In this document: positions 8,005 through 16,709 of the stretch, one piece after another
How the letters are laid out: each line of letters opens with the position of its first letter
Position numbering within the stretch: position 1 is the first letter of the stretch
Assembly: GCA_965220285.1 (NCBI GenBank)
Contig: OZ244818.1
Location: 372,001-436,000 of the forward strand
Source: Bin5 sp009843665
GTDB lineage: Bacteria; Chloroflexota; Anaerolineae; Caldilineales; Caldilineaceae
Length of the DNA stretch: 64,000 nt
Direction: 5' to 3'
Notes under the pieces: generated by a model
What the model was told of the DNA's origin: nothing
Databases searched by the model: none
Seen by the model: the letters and a program-made list of their open reading frames with translations, nothing else
Position numbers and translations under genes: made by a program

Positions 8005-9255
8005 TTAAGGCTGATAACCGTAGATATTGAAGTTCCGATCGTGTTCAGCCAGTGTTCGGGCAAAGACATGACGGCCTTCGTCCCCGGTAGCGAGGAAGAA
8101 ACAGTAGGATGTCTGACTTGGATTCCTGGTCGCCTCGATAGCTCTCAACCCAGGGCTGGCGATAGGACCAGGCGGTAGTCCCGGATGCAGATAGGTATTG
8201 TAAAGGCTTTCCACCTGGGCGTATTCCTGAATCGTCTGCGGCTTCCACCACCAGTTGCCTGTCGTGCCCTTGGCATACTGCACAGTTGGGTCGGCCTGGA
8301 GGTATGTCCCACCAACATCGGGACAGCTATTGGTTAGGCGGTTGAGGTAAACGCTTGCGATCAGAGGACGCTCGTCATCCTGGACAGCCTCCCGTTCTAC
8401 GATCGAGGCCAGGGTGATGAGTTCATGGCCGCTGATGCCGCTGCCGCCACCACTGAGACCGTCGACGCCTACCCTGTTTTCAAAGTTGTCCAACATGGAA
8501 GTGAGGATGATTTCCGGCCCACTGGCATTGACAGGAAAACGGTAGGTGTCGGGGAAGAGATAGCCTTCCAAAGAGTCGCCAGAAGAAAGGTCATTCAAAA
8601 AATCGTAGCCATCCAATATGGCCAAACTCCGGGGCTGGCGGACTGCGGTCAGAAATCGTTCGCTGTCGATAACAAAATTCGCTGCCAAACGCTCGGCGAT
8701 CTCTTCGGCCCGGAAGCCTTCGGGGATAGTAACCAGGACCTCTTCGAAACGCGCCTGCTGCAGTTCGCCTGCTACTTCCGGAATGGTCATCGACTCGGCC
8801 AGCATAAAGTTGCCAGCTTCAATGTTTCGGTCAAGTTTTTCGACTCGCAGATACAGGTTAAAGAGGTCAGCGTCGCGAATGAAGCCGGCGGCAGCGAGGC
8901 GGGCTGCAATATAGCGTGCCGGTTCGCCGGGGTTGATTGTGAAAGCGCGGGGACGGGGATCGTCGCCATAAGGAATCCGCAGTTCCTCTTCGCGCAGTCT
9001 CAGGGTAAGAGCCAGAATCTGCGCCTCTATGTTCTCCGGGGTCAGCGCGTCCTCGCCTTCATCGGGATCGATCAGTGCGTCCGATTGTTGCTCGACGGCC
9101 AGAAACTGTTCAGTCAAGTGGGCGCGCGTCACAATCACGACCCCCCACAGTACGAAGATTACCAAGAGCAGGAACGATGCTCGAATCAGATTGAGGAGCA
9201 GCGGTTCCCTATGCGTCTGATTGGCAGATCGGCGTGTAATGAGTTCGCTTCTCAC
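8005..9255 (-). CDS. mltG: Endolytic murein transglycosylase MltG
   Basis: Membrane-anchored lytic transglycosylase that cuts nascent glycan strands and sets their length. I start it at GTG 9255 (416 residues) because a promoter with TSS near 9311 lies just upstream, and the longer open frame beyond it is not family-like. One transmembrane helix lies at about residues 20-37 (LIRASFLLLVIFVLWGVV). A LysM-like region (FTINPGEPARYIAARL, then VTIPEGFRAEEIAERL) and the YceG domain follow. The latter contains LEGYLFPDTYRF, the catalytic-glutamate block LASIVEREA, and LQADPTVQYA with SLYNTYLHPGLPPGPI. All expected motifs are intact. In many bacteria mltG sits near division or envelope genes; here the gene downstream encodes a solute-binding lipoprotein. 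Confidence 0.93.
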   Translation of the reverse strand: MRSELITRRSANQTHREPLLLNLIRASFLLLVIFVLWGVVIVTRAHLTEQFLAVEQQSDALIDPDEGEDALTPENIEAQILALTLRLREEELRIPYGDDPRPRAFTINPGEPARYIAARLAAAGFIRDADLFNLYLRVEKLDRNIEAGNFMLAESMTIPEVAGELQQARFEEVLVTIPEGFRAEEIAERLAANFVIDSERFLTAVRQPRSLAILDGYDFLNDLSSGDSLEGYLFPDTYRFPVNASGPEIILTSMLDNFENRVGVDGLSGGGSGISGHELITLASIVEREAVQDDERPLIASVYLNRLTNSCPDVGGTYLQADPTVQYAKGTTGNWWWKPQTIQEYAQVESLYNTYLHPGLPPGPIASPGLRAIEATRNPSQTSYCFFLATGDEGRHVFARTLAEHDRNFNIYGYQP

Positions 9256-9317
9256 AGATGGATTCCAAATTGGGAGGGCAAGAGGAGCCCGCTGACCATT
9301 GGTCCGGCAGCCAGCCA

Positions 9318-9346
9318 ATTGTAACACCAGGCTAAGCCAAGACCAA
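9318..9346 (-). promoter_or_regulatory. Promoter of mltG
   Basis: Read on the - strand, TTGGTC (9346-9341) and TACAAT (9323-9318) are 17 bases apart. The predicted start near 9311 leaves a leader of about 56 bases to the GTG at 9255, which supports that start codon. Confidence 0.55.
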
Positions 9347-9377
9347 CGCGTGGCGCAGTTCGTCTTCGCGGTGTGCT

Positions 9378-9406
9378 TTGTTCGGTATTCGTTTGTCTGA
9401 TATTCT
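9378..9406 (+). promoter_or_regulatory. Promoter of the Amt-like gene
   Basis: TTGTTC (9378-9383) and TATTCT (9401-9406) with 17-base spacing, divergent from the mltG promoter. It predicts a leader of about 125 bases before ATG 9539. Confidence 0.5.
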
Positions 9407-9538
9407 AGTGAGAACGTCGGACAGTGGCTTGTGGTTCCGTGGGCTCGGATTGCGGCGGCCCTGCTGTCAAGCAAGTCCAGTGCGCCACCGACTGCGCACT
9501 GCCCCCTCATTTCAGGCCGTCTCAGGATCTGCATATAT

Positions 9539-11023
9539 ATGGACAGTTCATATCTCTGGAATCTAACCGCCGCGGGCATGGCGTTTCTCCTGCCGGCCGG
9601 ACTGGTTCTGGTTGCAGCATCAGGCATGAGTGCACAGCGGGTATGGGATGCCGCTTTGGGAGGCTTGGCGGCCTTCTGCCTGGCGGGGTTGGGGTATTGG
9701 GCGACCGGCTTTGCGTTTCAGTTCGGGAGCGTCGGATTCCTGTATTCCGATCACCCCGAGCTATCTGGTCTGCTACGTGGATGGAGCCCACTTCCTGAGG
9801 GTTGGGGTGTTGGCTGGATAGCAGCAGGCCTTGATGGGTGGTTCTTGACCGGGCCGGCGGCTACGCCGGGGGCGATGGGCCTCTTTCTGGCGCACGTGCC
9901 CTGGTCCATGACCGCGGCGTTGTTGCCTGTACTGGCCCTGCGCGGGCGGGCGCCGGCGCTGGCGACGCTAATCGTCGCGCTGGTTGTCGGGGCCTTTGTC
10001 TATCCTCTGGCCGGTAACTGGGTGCAGGGAGGGGGCTGGCTGGCGGCATTGGGCAGCAACGCCGGCCTGGGACACGGGCTGGTTGATTTCGGAGGCGGGG
10101 GCACGGTTTTTCTCGTATCGGCTTCAGCATCATTGGCCGCGCTGCTTGTGTGGCCGCCGCGGCGGGGCGCCCGGTCGCGGACAGCCAGTTCTGATCTGCC
10201 TGCCGTCCACCTGCCTCTGCTCGCGGTCGTGGGCTCCTTATTCGTGATGGCGGGCGTCCTGGCTTGGGTGTGGGCGGGCCCCGTGCAACAGCCCGGGACC
10301 AATGCGTACACGGCAATGCGAACGGCGGTCAACGGCCTGCTATACGCCAGCGGCGGGGTGACAGTACCCTTGCTGTACACTTGGTTCGTCACAGGCACGA
10401 GCGATCCGGGGATGAGCGCGCGAGGACTTGTGGCCGGCGTAGTGGCCGGACTGGCGGCGGGGCCCTTTCCGGGGCACGCGGGCGCGCTGGTGACCGGTTT
10501 GCTCGCCGGGGCAAGTGTGCCTTTTGTGACTTACGCGGTGCAAAGAGTTTTCGGACTTGACGATGGCGCCGGGATCTTTGCCACTGCGGGGATTCCCGCC
10601 GCCATCGGACTGTTGTGCATTAGCATATTTGCGGACGGCGCTGCGGGGACAGGCTGGCAGCAGGTCGGCGCTGGCAGCTATTTGGGCGTAGCGGGACAGG
10701 GTGTAACGGGACTGCTGGCTGCCCCGGGCTTTCAGAGCAGTTTTTTCGGTCAGTTCCAGGCCCAGATGATAGGGATTGTAGCGCTGGGGCTGTGGGGATT
10801 CGTCAGTTGCAGCATCATCTGTGTGCCTTTGGGCCTCTTTTTCTATGGCTTCGGTAGGGCGGTACAGAGCGACGAGTATGTGGTGCAGCAGGGCGCAACC
10901 CGAACCAGGCAGCAGCATTGGAGCGAGAGCACAGACGTCGGTCGAGGGGATGCTTCCTATTCGCAGGAGATGGCGGCGCGGCCGCGGTCGGAAATGCCAG
11001 CAGAGGAACCTCGTTTTCAGTAA
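9539..11023 (+). CDS. Ammonium transporter (Amt/Rh) family protein lacking both pore histidines
   Basis: A 494-residue polytopic protein with the Amt fold: about 11 hydrophobic segments, the GGGWLAALG and VDFGGGGTVFLVSA region of helix 5, and GLDDGAGIFATAGIPAAIG of helix 10. Against E. coli AmtB (DFAGGTVVHI and DVFGVHGVCG, from memory), the structural Asp160 is kept as D183. The twin pore histidines are replaced: His168 by Leu192 and His318 by Ala350. These residues carry NH3/proton relay in known Amt proteins, so conduction may be altered or absent and a sensor or structural role is possible. A polar tail of about 50 residues follows the last helix. No glnK-type PII gene, the usual neighbour of amtB, is nearby. 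The 3' end overlaps thpR by 7 bases. Confidence 0.8.
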   Translation: MDSSYLWNLTAAGMAFLLPAGLVLVAASGMSAQRVWDAALGGLAAFCLAGLGYWATGFAFQFGSVGFLYSDHPELSGLLRGWSPLPEGWGVGWIAAGLDGWFLTGPAATPGAMGLFLAHVPWSMTAALLPVLALRGRAPALATLIVALVVGAFVYPLAGNWVQGGGWLAALGSNAGLGHGLVDFGGGGTVFLVSASASLAALLVWPPRRGARSRTASSDLPAVHLPLLAVVGSLFVMAGVLAWVWAGPVQQPGTNAYTAMRTAVNGLLYASGGVTVPLLYTWFVTGTSDPGMSARGLVAGVVAGLAAGPFPGHAGALVTGLLAGASVPFVTYAVQRVFGLDDGAGIFATAGIPAAIGLLCISIFADGAAGTGWQQVGAGSYLGVAGQGVTGLLAAPGFQSSFFGQFQAQMIGIVALGLWGFVSCSIICVPLGLFFYGFGRAVQSDEYVVQQGATRTRQQHWSESTDVGRGDASYSQEMAARPRSEMPAEEPRFQ

Positions 11024-11637
11024 GTCTTCCAGGTGTCGCCGGGTAACGCACAGGTTGCCAGGTTGAAGTACTGGGCGCCGCCAGGGCCCAGGACGCTGCG
11101 AATGAATTGCAGTTCGCTCACCTTCCAGTCGTTCCAACTCCGAGACTCGTCACCTTCCGCTGCGCGGCGCAGTTGTTCCGATGCCGTGCGAAGTGCGGGG
11201 CGCGCGGCGTTACGCGCGGTACGCGCCAAGGTTATGTGGGGCGAGAAACTGTTTCGCTCCGGCGGGAATCCTACTTGCCGGGCTAAGGATTCCACGTCGG
11301 CTTGCAGACCCTGCAGGGCCTCTGATTCACCTTCGAGTCCCACCCACAGAACGCGCAGATTGGCCCAGGAGCGGAAACAACCGAGCCGGGAAGGCGTCAG
11401 CGAGAAGGGGGCGTGTTTGGCCGCGACGGCCGCGAGTCCATTCTGCAGTTGAAGGCGCTGGGATTCATCGGTATCACCCAAGAAGCGCAGTGTAAGGTGC
11501 AGATTACGGGTGTTTGTCCAGCGCAGTAGGGACGGCTGTTCGCGCAGCGCGGGGAGTTCCTTCAGATGATCCTGCAGTGCGTGCATTTGCTGCTTCACAC
11601 CGTGCGGAATCTCCAAAGCGACAAATGTGCGCATCAT
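11017..11637 (-). CDS. thpR: RNA 2',3'-cyclic phosphodiesterase (2'-5' RNA ligase family)
   Basis: About 206 residues. The protein starts MMRTFVALEIP, as is typical of ThpR, and has both tandem catalytic HxTx motifs: HLTL (about residue 45, in NTRNLHLTLRFLGDT) and HITL (about residue 133, in FSPHITLARTARN). The family hydrolyses 2',3'-cyclic phosphate RNA ends to 2'-phosphates and can join 2'-5' bonds in vitro; its cellular role is not well fixed. I use the ATG at 11637; an ATG at 11652 is also available. The gene converges with the Amt-like gene (7-base overlap), and the SCO1 gene starts 657 bases upstream on the same strand, with only 25 bases between SCO1's stop and this gene's longest start, so the two may be co-transcribed. 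Confidence 0.9.
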   Translation of the reverse strand: MMRTFVALEIPHGVKQQMHALQDHLKELPALREQPSLLRWTNTRNLHLTLRFLGDTDESQRLQLQNGLAAVAAKHAPFSLTPSRLGCFRSWANLRVLWVGLEGESEALQGLQADVESLARQVGFPPERNSFSPHITLARTARNAARPALRTASEQLRRAAEGDESRSWNDWKVSELQFIRSVLGPGGAQYFNLATCALPGDTWKTY

Positions 11638-11677
11638 TGGTAAAGGCCTCATTCCTCCTGGACAGTTCAGAGACCGA

Positions 11678-12295
11678 CTAGCGCAGCAACTCCTGCAGAT
11701 CTGCGGCTAACGCCTCTGCGGTCACATCGGCGCTGAACAGTGCGCGCCAGTTTCCTTCTCGGTCGATGAGAAAGACACGGGAAGTGTGGTCGAGCAGATA
11801 GTATTCGTCGTCGAGGCTGTGACCTTCGGCGGTGCCGGTGTACAACCCGTAACCCTGTTTGAGGGCCTCCAGTTCGGTATCCGGAACGCGAACTCCAAAG
11901 AAGCGGGTATCAAAGGCGTGGATGTATGGCTCAAGTCGAGCGAGGCTGTCGCGCTGCGGATCAACAGAGACGAATACGACCTTGAGATCGGCGCCGAGGG
12001 CGGGGGACTCCTTTTCCAAAGCTCTTTTTGCTGCGACCAGTTCCATCATGGTCAGGGGACAGATGTCGGGACAGAAGGTATAGCCAAAGAAAAGCAGGAC
12101 CGGGTCGCCGATCATATCGGCGAGGTCGAATGGTGTGCCGTCATAGTTTTGGCCGCGAATTGGAGCGGCCGGACTGGACTCTTCAAAGACAGTACCGGTG
12201 TACCGGTGGGGTCCGCAAGCGGCGCAGAGAAACACCACCAAACACAAAACAGTGGGCAAGACGAGGCTGAGGCGCCGTTTCGAAGGGCTGGCCAT
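11678..12295 (-). CDS. SCO1/SenC family copper chaperone
   Basis: About 205 residues from ATG 12295. An N-terminal hydrophobic anchor (about residues 9-27, ending CAAC) tethers a thioredoxin-fold domain to the outer face of the membrane. The copper ligands are all present: the CxxxC pair C75/C79 in GYTFCPDICP, and the distal histidine H170 in LLDHTSRVFLID. The family delivers copper to the CuA site of cytochrome c oxidase subunit II. The window encodes such an oxidase at 53.0-56.7 kb, with an intact CuA site, so this is a plausible partner despite the 40-kb distance. The frame is open 30 codons further upstream, but this extension lacks signal-peptide character, so I prefer the internal start. 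Confidence 0.9.
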   Translation of the reverse strand: MASPSKRRLSLVLPTVLCLVVFLCAACGPHRYTGTVFEESSPAAPIRGQNYDGTPFDLADMIGDPVLLFFGYTFCPDICPLTMMELVAAKRALEKESPALGADLKVVFVSVDPQRDSLARLEPYIHAFDTRFFGVRVPDTELEALKQGYGLYTGTAEGHSLDDEYYLLDHTSRVFLIDREGNWRALFSADVTAEALAADLQELLR

Positions 12296-13115
12296 TTGGG
12301 CGGCTGGGTGATTATAGATTCTCTTCCTACGGATCGTAAGAGTATGAACGCCGATCTGCGGATTGCTCCTTTGTGATCCTGTCATATGCTAGTCGAGCCT
12401 TCGGCGGATCCAAGTGCACCGCGTCTTCTGGCCCACTTCATTGACCGGTACGGAGGACTTCGGATGGCCATGAACTTTTCCGGTCTTAAGACTTGCCCAT
12501 ACTATCACACGGCATTTCTTGACGGTCAAACTGCGCGGCTGTCCAGCCAGTTTGCCTAACAGTTGAGAGGCTGCCCTTGCGACTGTAGTGTCTGCGATCC
12601 GGACTACCGTCCAAACTGGTTTTACTCTTGTGTCTGGTGATTCGTCGAGAATGCGGCCAGAGACCCCACAACGCTGCTGGCAATCGAATCTTGGATTATC
12701 AGGCGAAAATTGACGAATTATATACCGCGTGCTAATGTTCACTGCCGACGCGTCTCGGCGGGTCACACCCGAAATCAGCCAAGAGGCAGGGTGGGGAAAG
12801 CGCAGGCCGCCGCGGGCCGCCAATTTCGATTTGCCTCATACTTGCTACGGCGCGAGATATGAAGGAGGGGGGCGTTGCGGGGGGTTCCCCCCGCACTAGG
12901 GAGGGCCGAAGTCCCGACCGCCCAGAACTGCAGTGATCAGTAGTCAGTGGTCAGTGGTCAGTGGTCAGTGGTCAGTGGTCAGTTAAAGCAGCAAATGATG
13001 GGCGATTGGTGCGAAGAGGAGAATGTGGAGAGAGGCATCCTCGCTTGCAGCTCTCAGGGCCGCTATTTGGCCAGGACTTAACGGTCACAGAGGTGTGAAA
13101 TTGGAGCATACAAGA
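12296..13115. other. 820-base intergenic region holding a core-only repeat copy
   Basis: No convincing gene. A 144-codon frame on the - strand (12389-12823) matches nothing I recognise and has no good start signal. The right third holds a repeat core (12864-12985, listed separately), and the last 130 bases form the leader of glyA. Confidence 0.6.
12864..12985 (+). repeat. Core-only copy (A) of the dispersed hairpin/heptamer element
   Basis: Contains the hairpin GCGGGGGG-TT-CCCCCCGC (12877-12894), the block GGGAGGGCCGAAGTCCC then GACCGCCCAGAACTGCAG, and at least six GTCAGTG-type heptamers ending near 12985. The same order occurs at 29.5, 42.7 and 58.5 kb. This copy lacks the left arm, both terminal inverted repeats and the right arm seen elsewhere. 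The stem bases differ from the other copies, yet pairing is complete. Confidence 0.85.
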
Positions 13116-14432
13116 ATGAACGAGCTAATTTCGGAATCGCGGGCAAATGGCTCAGGCCTTTTGGACTGGACCGATCAGCCTGATCCGCGGCAACTGCTCC
13201 GGGAACGGGATCCTGAGATCTACGCGGCGATTGAGTCCGAACGTCAGAGGCAGACGAACGGAATCGAACTGATTGCCAGCGAGAATTACGTTTTCCCCGA
13301 GGTGTTAGCGGCGGCGGGCAGCGTTTTGACGAACAAGTATGCCGAGGGCTATCCGGGACGGCGATATTACGGCGGCTGCCAATATGTGGACATCGCCGAG
13401 AAGGTTGGCATCGAGCGTGCGCTGGCGCTTTTTGGTGCAGAACATGCCAACGTGCAACCCCATTCGGGCGCCCAGGCCAATGCCGCCGTCTATATGGCGC
13501 TGTTGAAGCCGGGCGACACTGTGCTGGCGATGAAGCTTGACCATGGCGGGCATCTGAGTCATGGGTTTCACCTAAACAGCTCCGGACATTATTACAATTT
13601 CGCCCATTACGGTCTCGATTCGGAAACAGAGCAGCTGGACTACGAAGTGATCCGGCAGGCGGCATTGGAACAGCGGCCCAAGCTGCTCCTAGCAGGGGCG
13701 AGTGCGTATCCGCGCCATTTCGACTTTCATGCGTTGCGGGATATTGCAGACGAGGCTGGTTGTCTGCTGATGATGGACATGGCCCATGTTGCCGGCCTGG
13801 TTGCCGCGCAACTACATCCCGATCCGGTTCCGTGCTGCGATGTGGTCACGACCACAACCCATAAGACGCTGCGCGGGCCCCGCGGCGGCCTGATACTTTG
13901 CCGGAAGGAACATGCGAGGGCGATCGACCGCGCAGTATTTCCTGGAATTCAGGGTGGGCCGCTCATGCACATCATCGCTGCGAAGGCGGTGGGATTCAAA
14001 TTGGCGCAGGCGGAGGAGTTCAAGAGGTATCAGCAGCAGATTCTGGACAACGCGCAGGCGCTGAGCGACACTCTAAAGGTCGAAGGTCTGCGCAGCGTTT
14101 CCGGAGGCACGGACAATCACCTGCTGCTGGTCGACCTGAACAGTTTGGACAACGATGAGATTAACGGAAAGTTGGTCGAAACGGCCCTCGACAACGCGTC
14201 GATCCATTGCAATAAGAACATGATCCCTTTCGACAGGCGAAAGGCGATGGTCACGAGCGGTATCCGGCTGGGTACCCCTGCTGCCACAACTCGGGGGATG
14301 AAGCAGGTGCAGTTCGAACAGATCGGCCGCTGGATTGCCTCGATCGCTCACGATCCCCAAGATACGGCCTTGCAGGAGTCGGTGCGTGATGAGGTGATCG
14401 AAATGGTCAAGGCGTTTCCGGTGCCGGCGTAG
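13116..14432 (+). CDS. glyA: Serine hydroxymethyltransferase
   Basis: PLP enzyme converting serine and tetrahydrofolate to glycine and 5,10-methylene-THF, the one-carbon donor used by TrmFO. The ATG at 13116 (438 residues) is preceded by GGAG; the open frame 31 codons further upstream is not family-like. Signatures: IELIASENYVFPEVLAA (about residues 50-66), YAEGYPGRRYYGGC, the PLP-lysine block TTTTHKTLRGPRGG with K250, and GTPAATTRGM near the C-terminus. Length and motif order are normal. radA follows after 12 bases, and an O-methyltransferase gene follows that, so a three-gene + strand unit is likely. Confidence 0.97.
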   Translation: MNELISESRANGSGLLDWTDQPDPRQLLRERDPEIYAAIESERQRQTNGIELIASENYVFPEVLAAAGSVLTNKYAEGYPGRRYYGGCQYVDIAEKVGIERALALFGAEHANVQPHSGAQANAAVYMALLKPGDTVLAMKLDHGGHLSHGFHLNSSGHYYNFAHYGLDSETEQLDYEVIRQAALEQRPKLLLAGASAYPRHFDFHALRDIADEAGCLLMMDMAHVAGLVAAQLHPDPVPCCDVVTTTTHKTLRGPRGGLILCRKEHARAIDRAVFPGIQGGPLMHIIAAKAVGFKLAQAEEFKRYQQQILDNAQALSDTLKVEGLRSVSGGTDNHLLLVDLNSLDNDEINGKLVETALDNASIHCNKNMIPFDRRKAMVTSGIRLGTPAATTRGMKQVQFEQIGRWIASIAHDPQDTALQESVRDEVIEMVKAFPVPA

Positions 14433-14444
14433 ACAGGCAAGAGG

Positions 14445-15884
14445 ATGGGAATCGTGGCGACCAGGGTCAGGATCCAGTTCGTCTGCAGTGAGTGCGGTAG
14501 TTCGCAGATGAAGTGGATGGGGAGATGCCCGGACTGCGGCGAGTGGAACACGCTGCAGGAGAGCCGTGTCCAGGAGGGGCCGCTGGCGTTGGACGGAGGC
14601 AGCGCGAATTCTCTCCAGGCCCCGTCCCCACTGGCATTGCCGGACATCCCAAGTGAGCCCTCGCGGCGCATCATTCTTGAGAACGCCGAACTGAATCGCG
14701 TGCTGGGGGGCGGCATAGTGCCCGGCTCCGGCATTCTGGTAGGCGGCGACCCTGGCATTGGGAAGAGTACGCTCCTAATGCAGACGGCTGCGGAGGTGGC
14801 GGGCAAGGCCGGCCAAGTATTGTATGTCAGCGCTGAGGAGAGCGCCTATCAGATTGGGCAGCGTGCGGCGCGGCTTGGGATCGACGAGGGGGGGCTGCTG
14901 ATACTGGCGGACACGATCCTGGAACAGATCCTGGAACAGATTGGCAAGGTTAAGCCGTCCCTGGTAATTGTCGACTCGGTACAGGCGATCCACAGCGGCG
15001 CGAGCGCGAGTGCAGCCGGTTCGGTGTCCCAAGTGCGAGATTGCGCGGCTCATTTGCTGCGCCAGGCCAGACAACTCAATGTTCCGCTGTTTCTGGTGGG
15101 ACATGTGACCAAGGAGGGAGCCATTGCCGGCCCGCGGGTGTTGGAGCACATGGTGGACGCAGTGCTCCAGCTGGAAGGGGAGCGCTTTCACGCTTACCGG
15201 TTGTTGCATTCGGTAAAGAACCGCTTCGGCAGTACGAATGAAGTGGGCGTCTTCGAGATGACGGAACGAGGGATGGCCCCGGTTGCCAACCCATCGGCTA
15301 TGTTTTTGGCGGAACGGCTGCCAAATGCAGCGGGAAGTGCCATCGCCGTGCCGCTGGAGGGAAGCCGCCCCTTACTGGTGGAGGTGCAGGCGCTGGCCAG
15401 TCCGACCGCGTTCAGCCAGCCGAGGCGCACAGTAAACGGCGTAGACTTCAACCGGCTACTTCTGGTTACGGCCGTACTAAGCAAGAGGCTTGGTCTTTCG
15501 TTGAGTGCGCAGGACGTTTTCGTGAATGTCATAGGGGGGCTGCGCATTGGTGAGCCGGCCGCTGACCTGGCGGTGGCGGCGGCCATTTGCAGCAGCTACC
15601 GAAATGTTCCTGTTGCCGCCGAGGTTGCTCTCATCGGAGAAATCGGCTTAAGCGGAGAACTCCGCAGCGTGAGTCAACTGGCGCTACGACTGCACGAAGC
15701 GGCCAAACTAGGCTTCGGGCGTGCGATCGTGCCTCGTCACGCCTTGCGGCGGAAAGGTGCGCGATCGGGACAGAATGGGGCTAACGACAACGGCAAGGGA
15801 GGCTCGTCCGACATTCCCTCAGAAATCGAAGTTATCGGCGCGCGCACCGTAGCCGACGCTCTGGACGCGGCGCTCTTGAAATAA
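14445..15884 (+). CDS. radA: DNA repair protein RadA/Sms
   Basis: A 479-residue RecA-related branch-migration helicase used in recombination and repair. It has the N-terminal C4 zinc finger (C14, C17, C28, C31, within CSECGSSQMKWMGRCPDCG), a Walker A motif GGDPGIGKST at about residue 103, and the RadA-specific KNRFG motif (VKNRFGSTNEVG). A C-terminal Lon-protease-like domain (FVNVIGGLRIGEPAADLAVA) has lost proteolytic function in this family. The insertion GARSGQNGANDNGKGGSSDI near the end is low-complexity and looks like a flexible loop. It is tightly linked to glyA (12-base gap). Confidence 0.96.
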   Translation: MGIVATRVRIQFVCSECGSSQMKWMGRCPDCGEWNTLQESRVQEGPLALDGGSANSLQAPSPLALPDIPSEPSRRIILENAELNRVLGGGIVPGSGILVGGDPGIGKSTLLMQTAAEVAGKAGQVLYVSAEESAYQIGQRAARLGIDEGGLLILADTILEQILEQIGKVKPSLVIVDSVQAIHSGASASAAGSVSQVRDCAAHLLRQARQLNVPLFLVGHVTKEGAIAGPRVLEHMVDAVLQLEGERFHAYRLLHSVKNRFGSTNEVGVFEMTERGMAPVANPSAMFLAERLPNAAGSAIAVPLEGSRPLLVEVQALASPTAFSQPRRTVNGVDFNRLLLVTAVLSKRLGLSLSAQDVFVNVIGGLRIGEPAADLAVAAAICSSYRNVPVAAEVALIGEIGLSGELRSVSQLALRLHEAAKLGFGRAIVPRHALRRKGARSGQNGANDNGKGGSSDIPSEIEVIGARTVADALDAALLK

Positions 15885-15916
15885 ACTGCCAATGACGCGA
15901 ATAGTGGAGAATTCTG

Positions 15917-16567
15917 ATGTCCAAACTGGCGAATGTTGATTCATATCAGCAGTTTCTGCGTGACCTTTTTCACAGCGACGACGCGGATCTGTCCAGGCTG
16001 CAGGCAGAGGCGGAGATTGAAGGGATCCCGGGTATGAGTATCGGGCCGGAGCAGGGGAAGTTTCTTCAACTCCTAGTGCAGTTGACGTGTGCCAGAAAAG
16101 TGCTGGAGATTGGTGTGCTGGGCGGGTACAGCGGGACATGGATCGCTCGTGCTCTGCCGAAGGACGGGAAGCTGATTGGACTGGAACTGGAGCCGAAGCA
16201 CGCTGACTTCGCGCGTAAGCAGTGGGACAGGATGGGGCTGTCCGACAGGATCGAAGTGCGGGTCGGTCCGGCGCTCGAATCACTGCCGCACTTGTCGGAA
16301 GAGGCGCCATTCGATCTGGTCTTCATTGACGCAGACAAAGGAAACTATCCGGCATATTTGGACTATGCGCTCCAATACAGCCGGCCAGGTACGGTTATTC
16401 TGGGAGACAATGTAGAGATGTGGGGGAGCCTGGTGGATCCTGAGAAGCAGGACTGGGACTGGGTGCAGGGGATGCGCAAATTTGCGCGTTCGCTCAGCCA
16501 ACACGAGCGGCTAACTAGCACGGTGGTCCCCTATCCGGACGGGCTGGCGATGGCCGTGGTGAAGTGA
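15917..16567 (+). CDS. O-methyltransferase, family 3 (caffeoyl-CoA/catechol OMT-like)
   Basis: A 216-residue class-I AdoMet methyltransferase. The AdoMet site is VLEIGVLGGYSGTWIARALP (residues about 58-77), then LIGLELEPKHADFAR. The metal-binding VFIDADKGNYPAYLD and LGDNVEMWG blocks of cation-dependent OMTs are present, so a Mg-dependent catechol-type O-methyl transfer is expected; the acceptor is unknown. It follows radA after 32 bases and ends ahead of a strong hairpin. Bacterial members of this family often have no known substrate. Confidence 0.9.
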   Translation: MSKLANVDSYQQFLRDLFHSDDADLSRLQAEAEIEGIPGMSIGPEQGKFLQLLVQLTCARKVLEIGVLGGYSGTWIARALPKDGKLIGLELEPKHADFARKQWDRMGLSDRIEVRVGPALESLPHLSEEAPFDLVFIDADKGNYPAYLDYALQYSRPGTVILGDNVEMWGSLVDPEKQDWDWVQGMRKFARSLSQHERLTSTVVPYPDGLAMAVVK

Positions 16568-16651
16568 AGACACGACCACGAAGGCGGGCCAAAGTCTAAC
16601 TCCCCGGGAGATAGATCCGACCCGTTGCCTGCTTTCGAAAAGAGGTAAACT

Positions 16652-16682
16652 CAGAGGCAAGGCGTGAACCGCCTTGCCTCTG
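16652..16682. terminator. Perfect 13-bp stem-loop between convergent genes
   Basis: CAGAGGCAAGGCG pairs perfectly with CGCCTTGCCTCTG around a 5-base loop. It lies between the stops of the O-methyltransferase (16567, +) and the HIT gene (16710, -). There is no long T-run, but position and symmetry fit a shared bidirectional terminator. Confidence 0.75.
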
Positions 16683-16709
16683 CCTGACTCTGATAGGAAT
16701 TGCTACCAA

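Noticed and set aside
9256..9627. Long N-terminal extension of the mltG frame
   Set aside because: It overlaps the Amt-like gene start and precedes the predicted mltG promoter. The extension is not family-like.
12389..12823. A 144-codon frame on the - strand
   Set aside because: No recognisable similarity, no good start, and located beside a repeat core.
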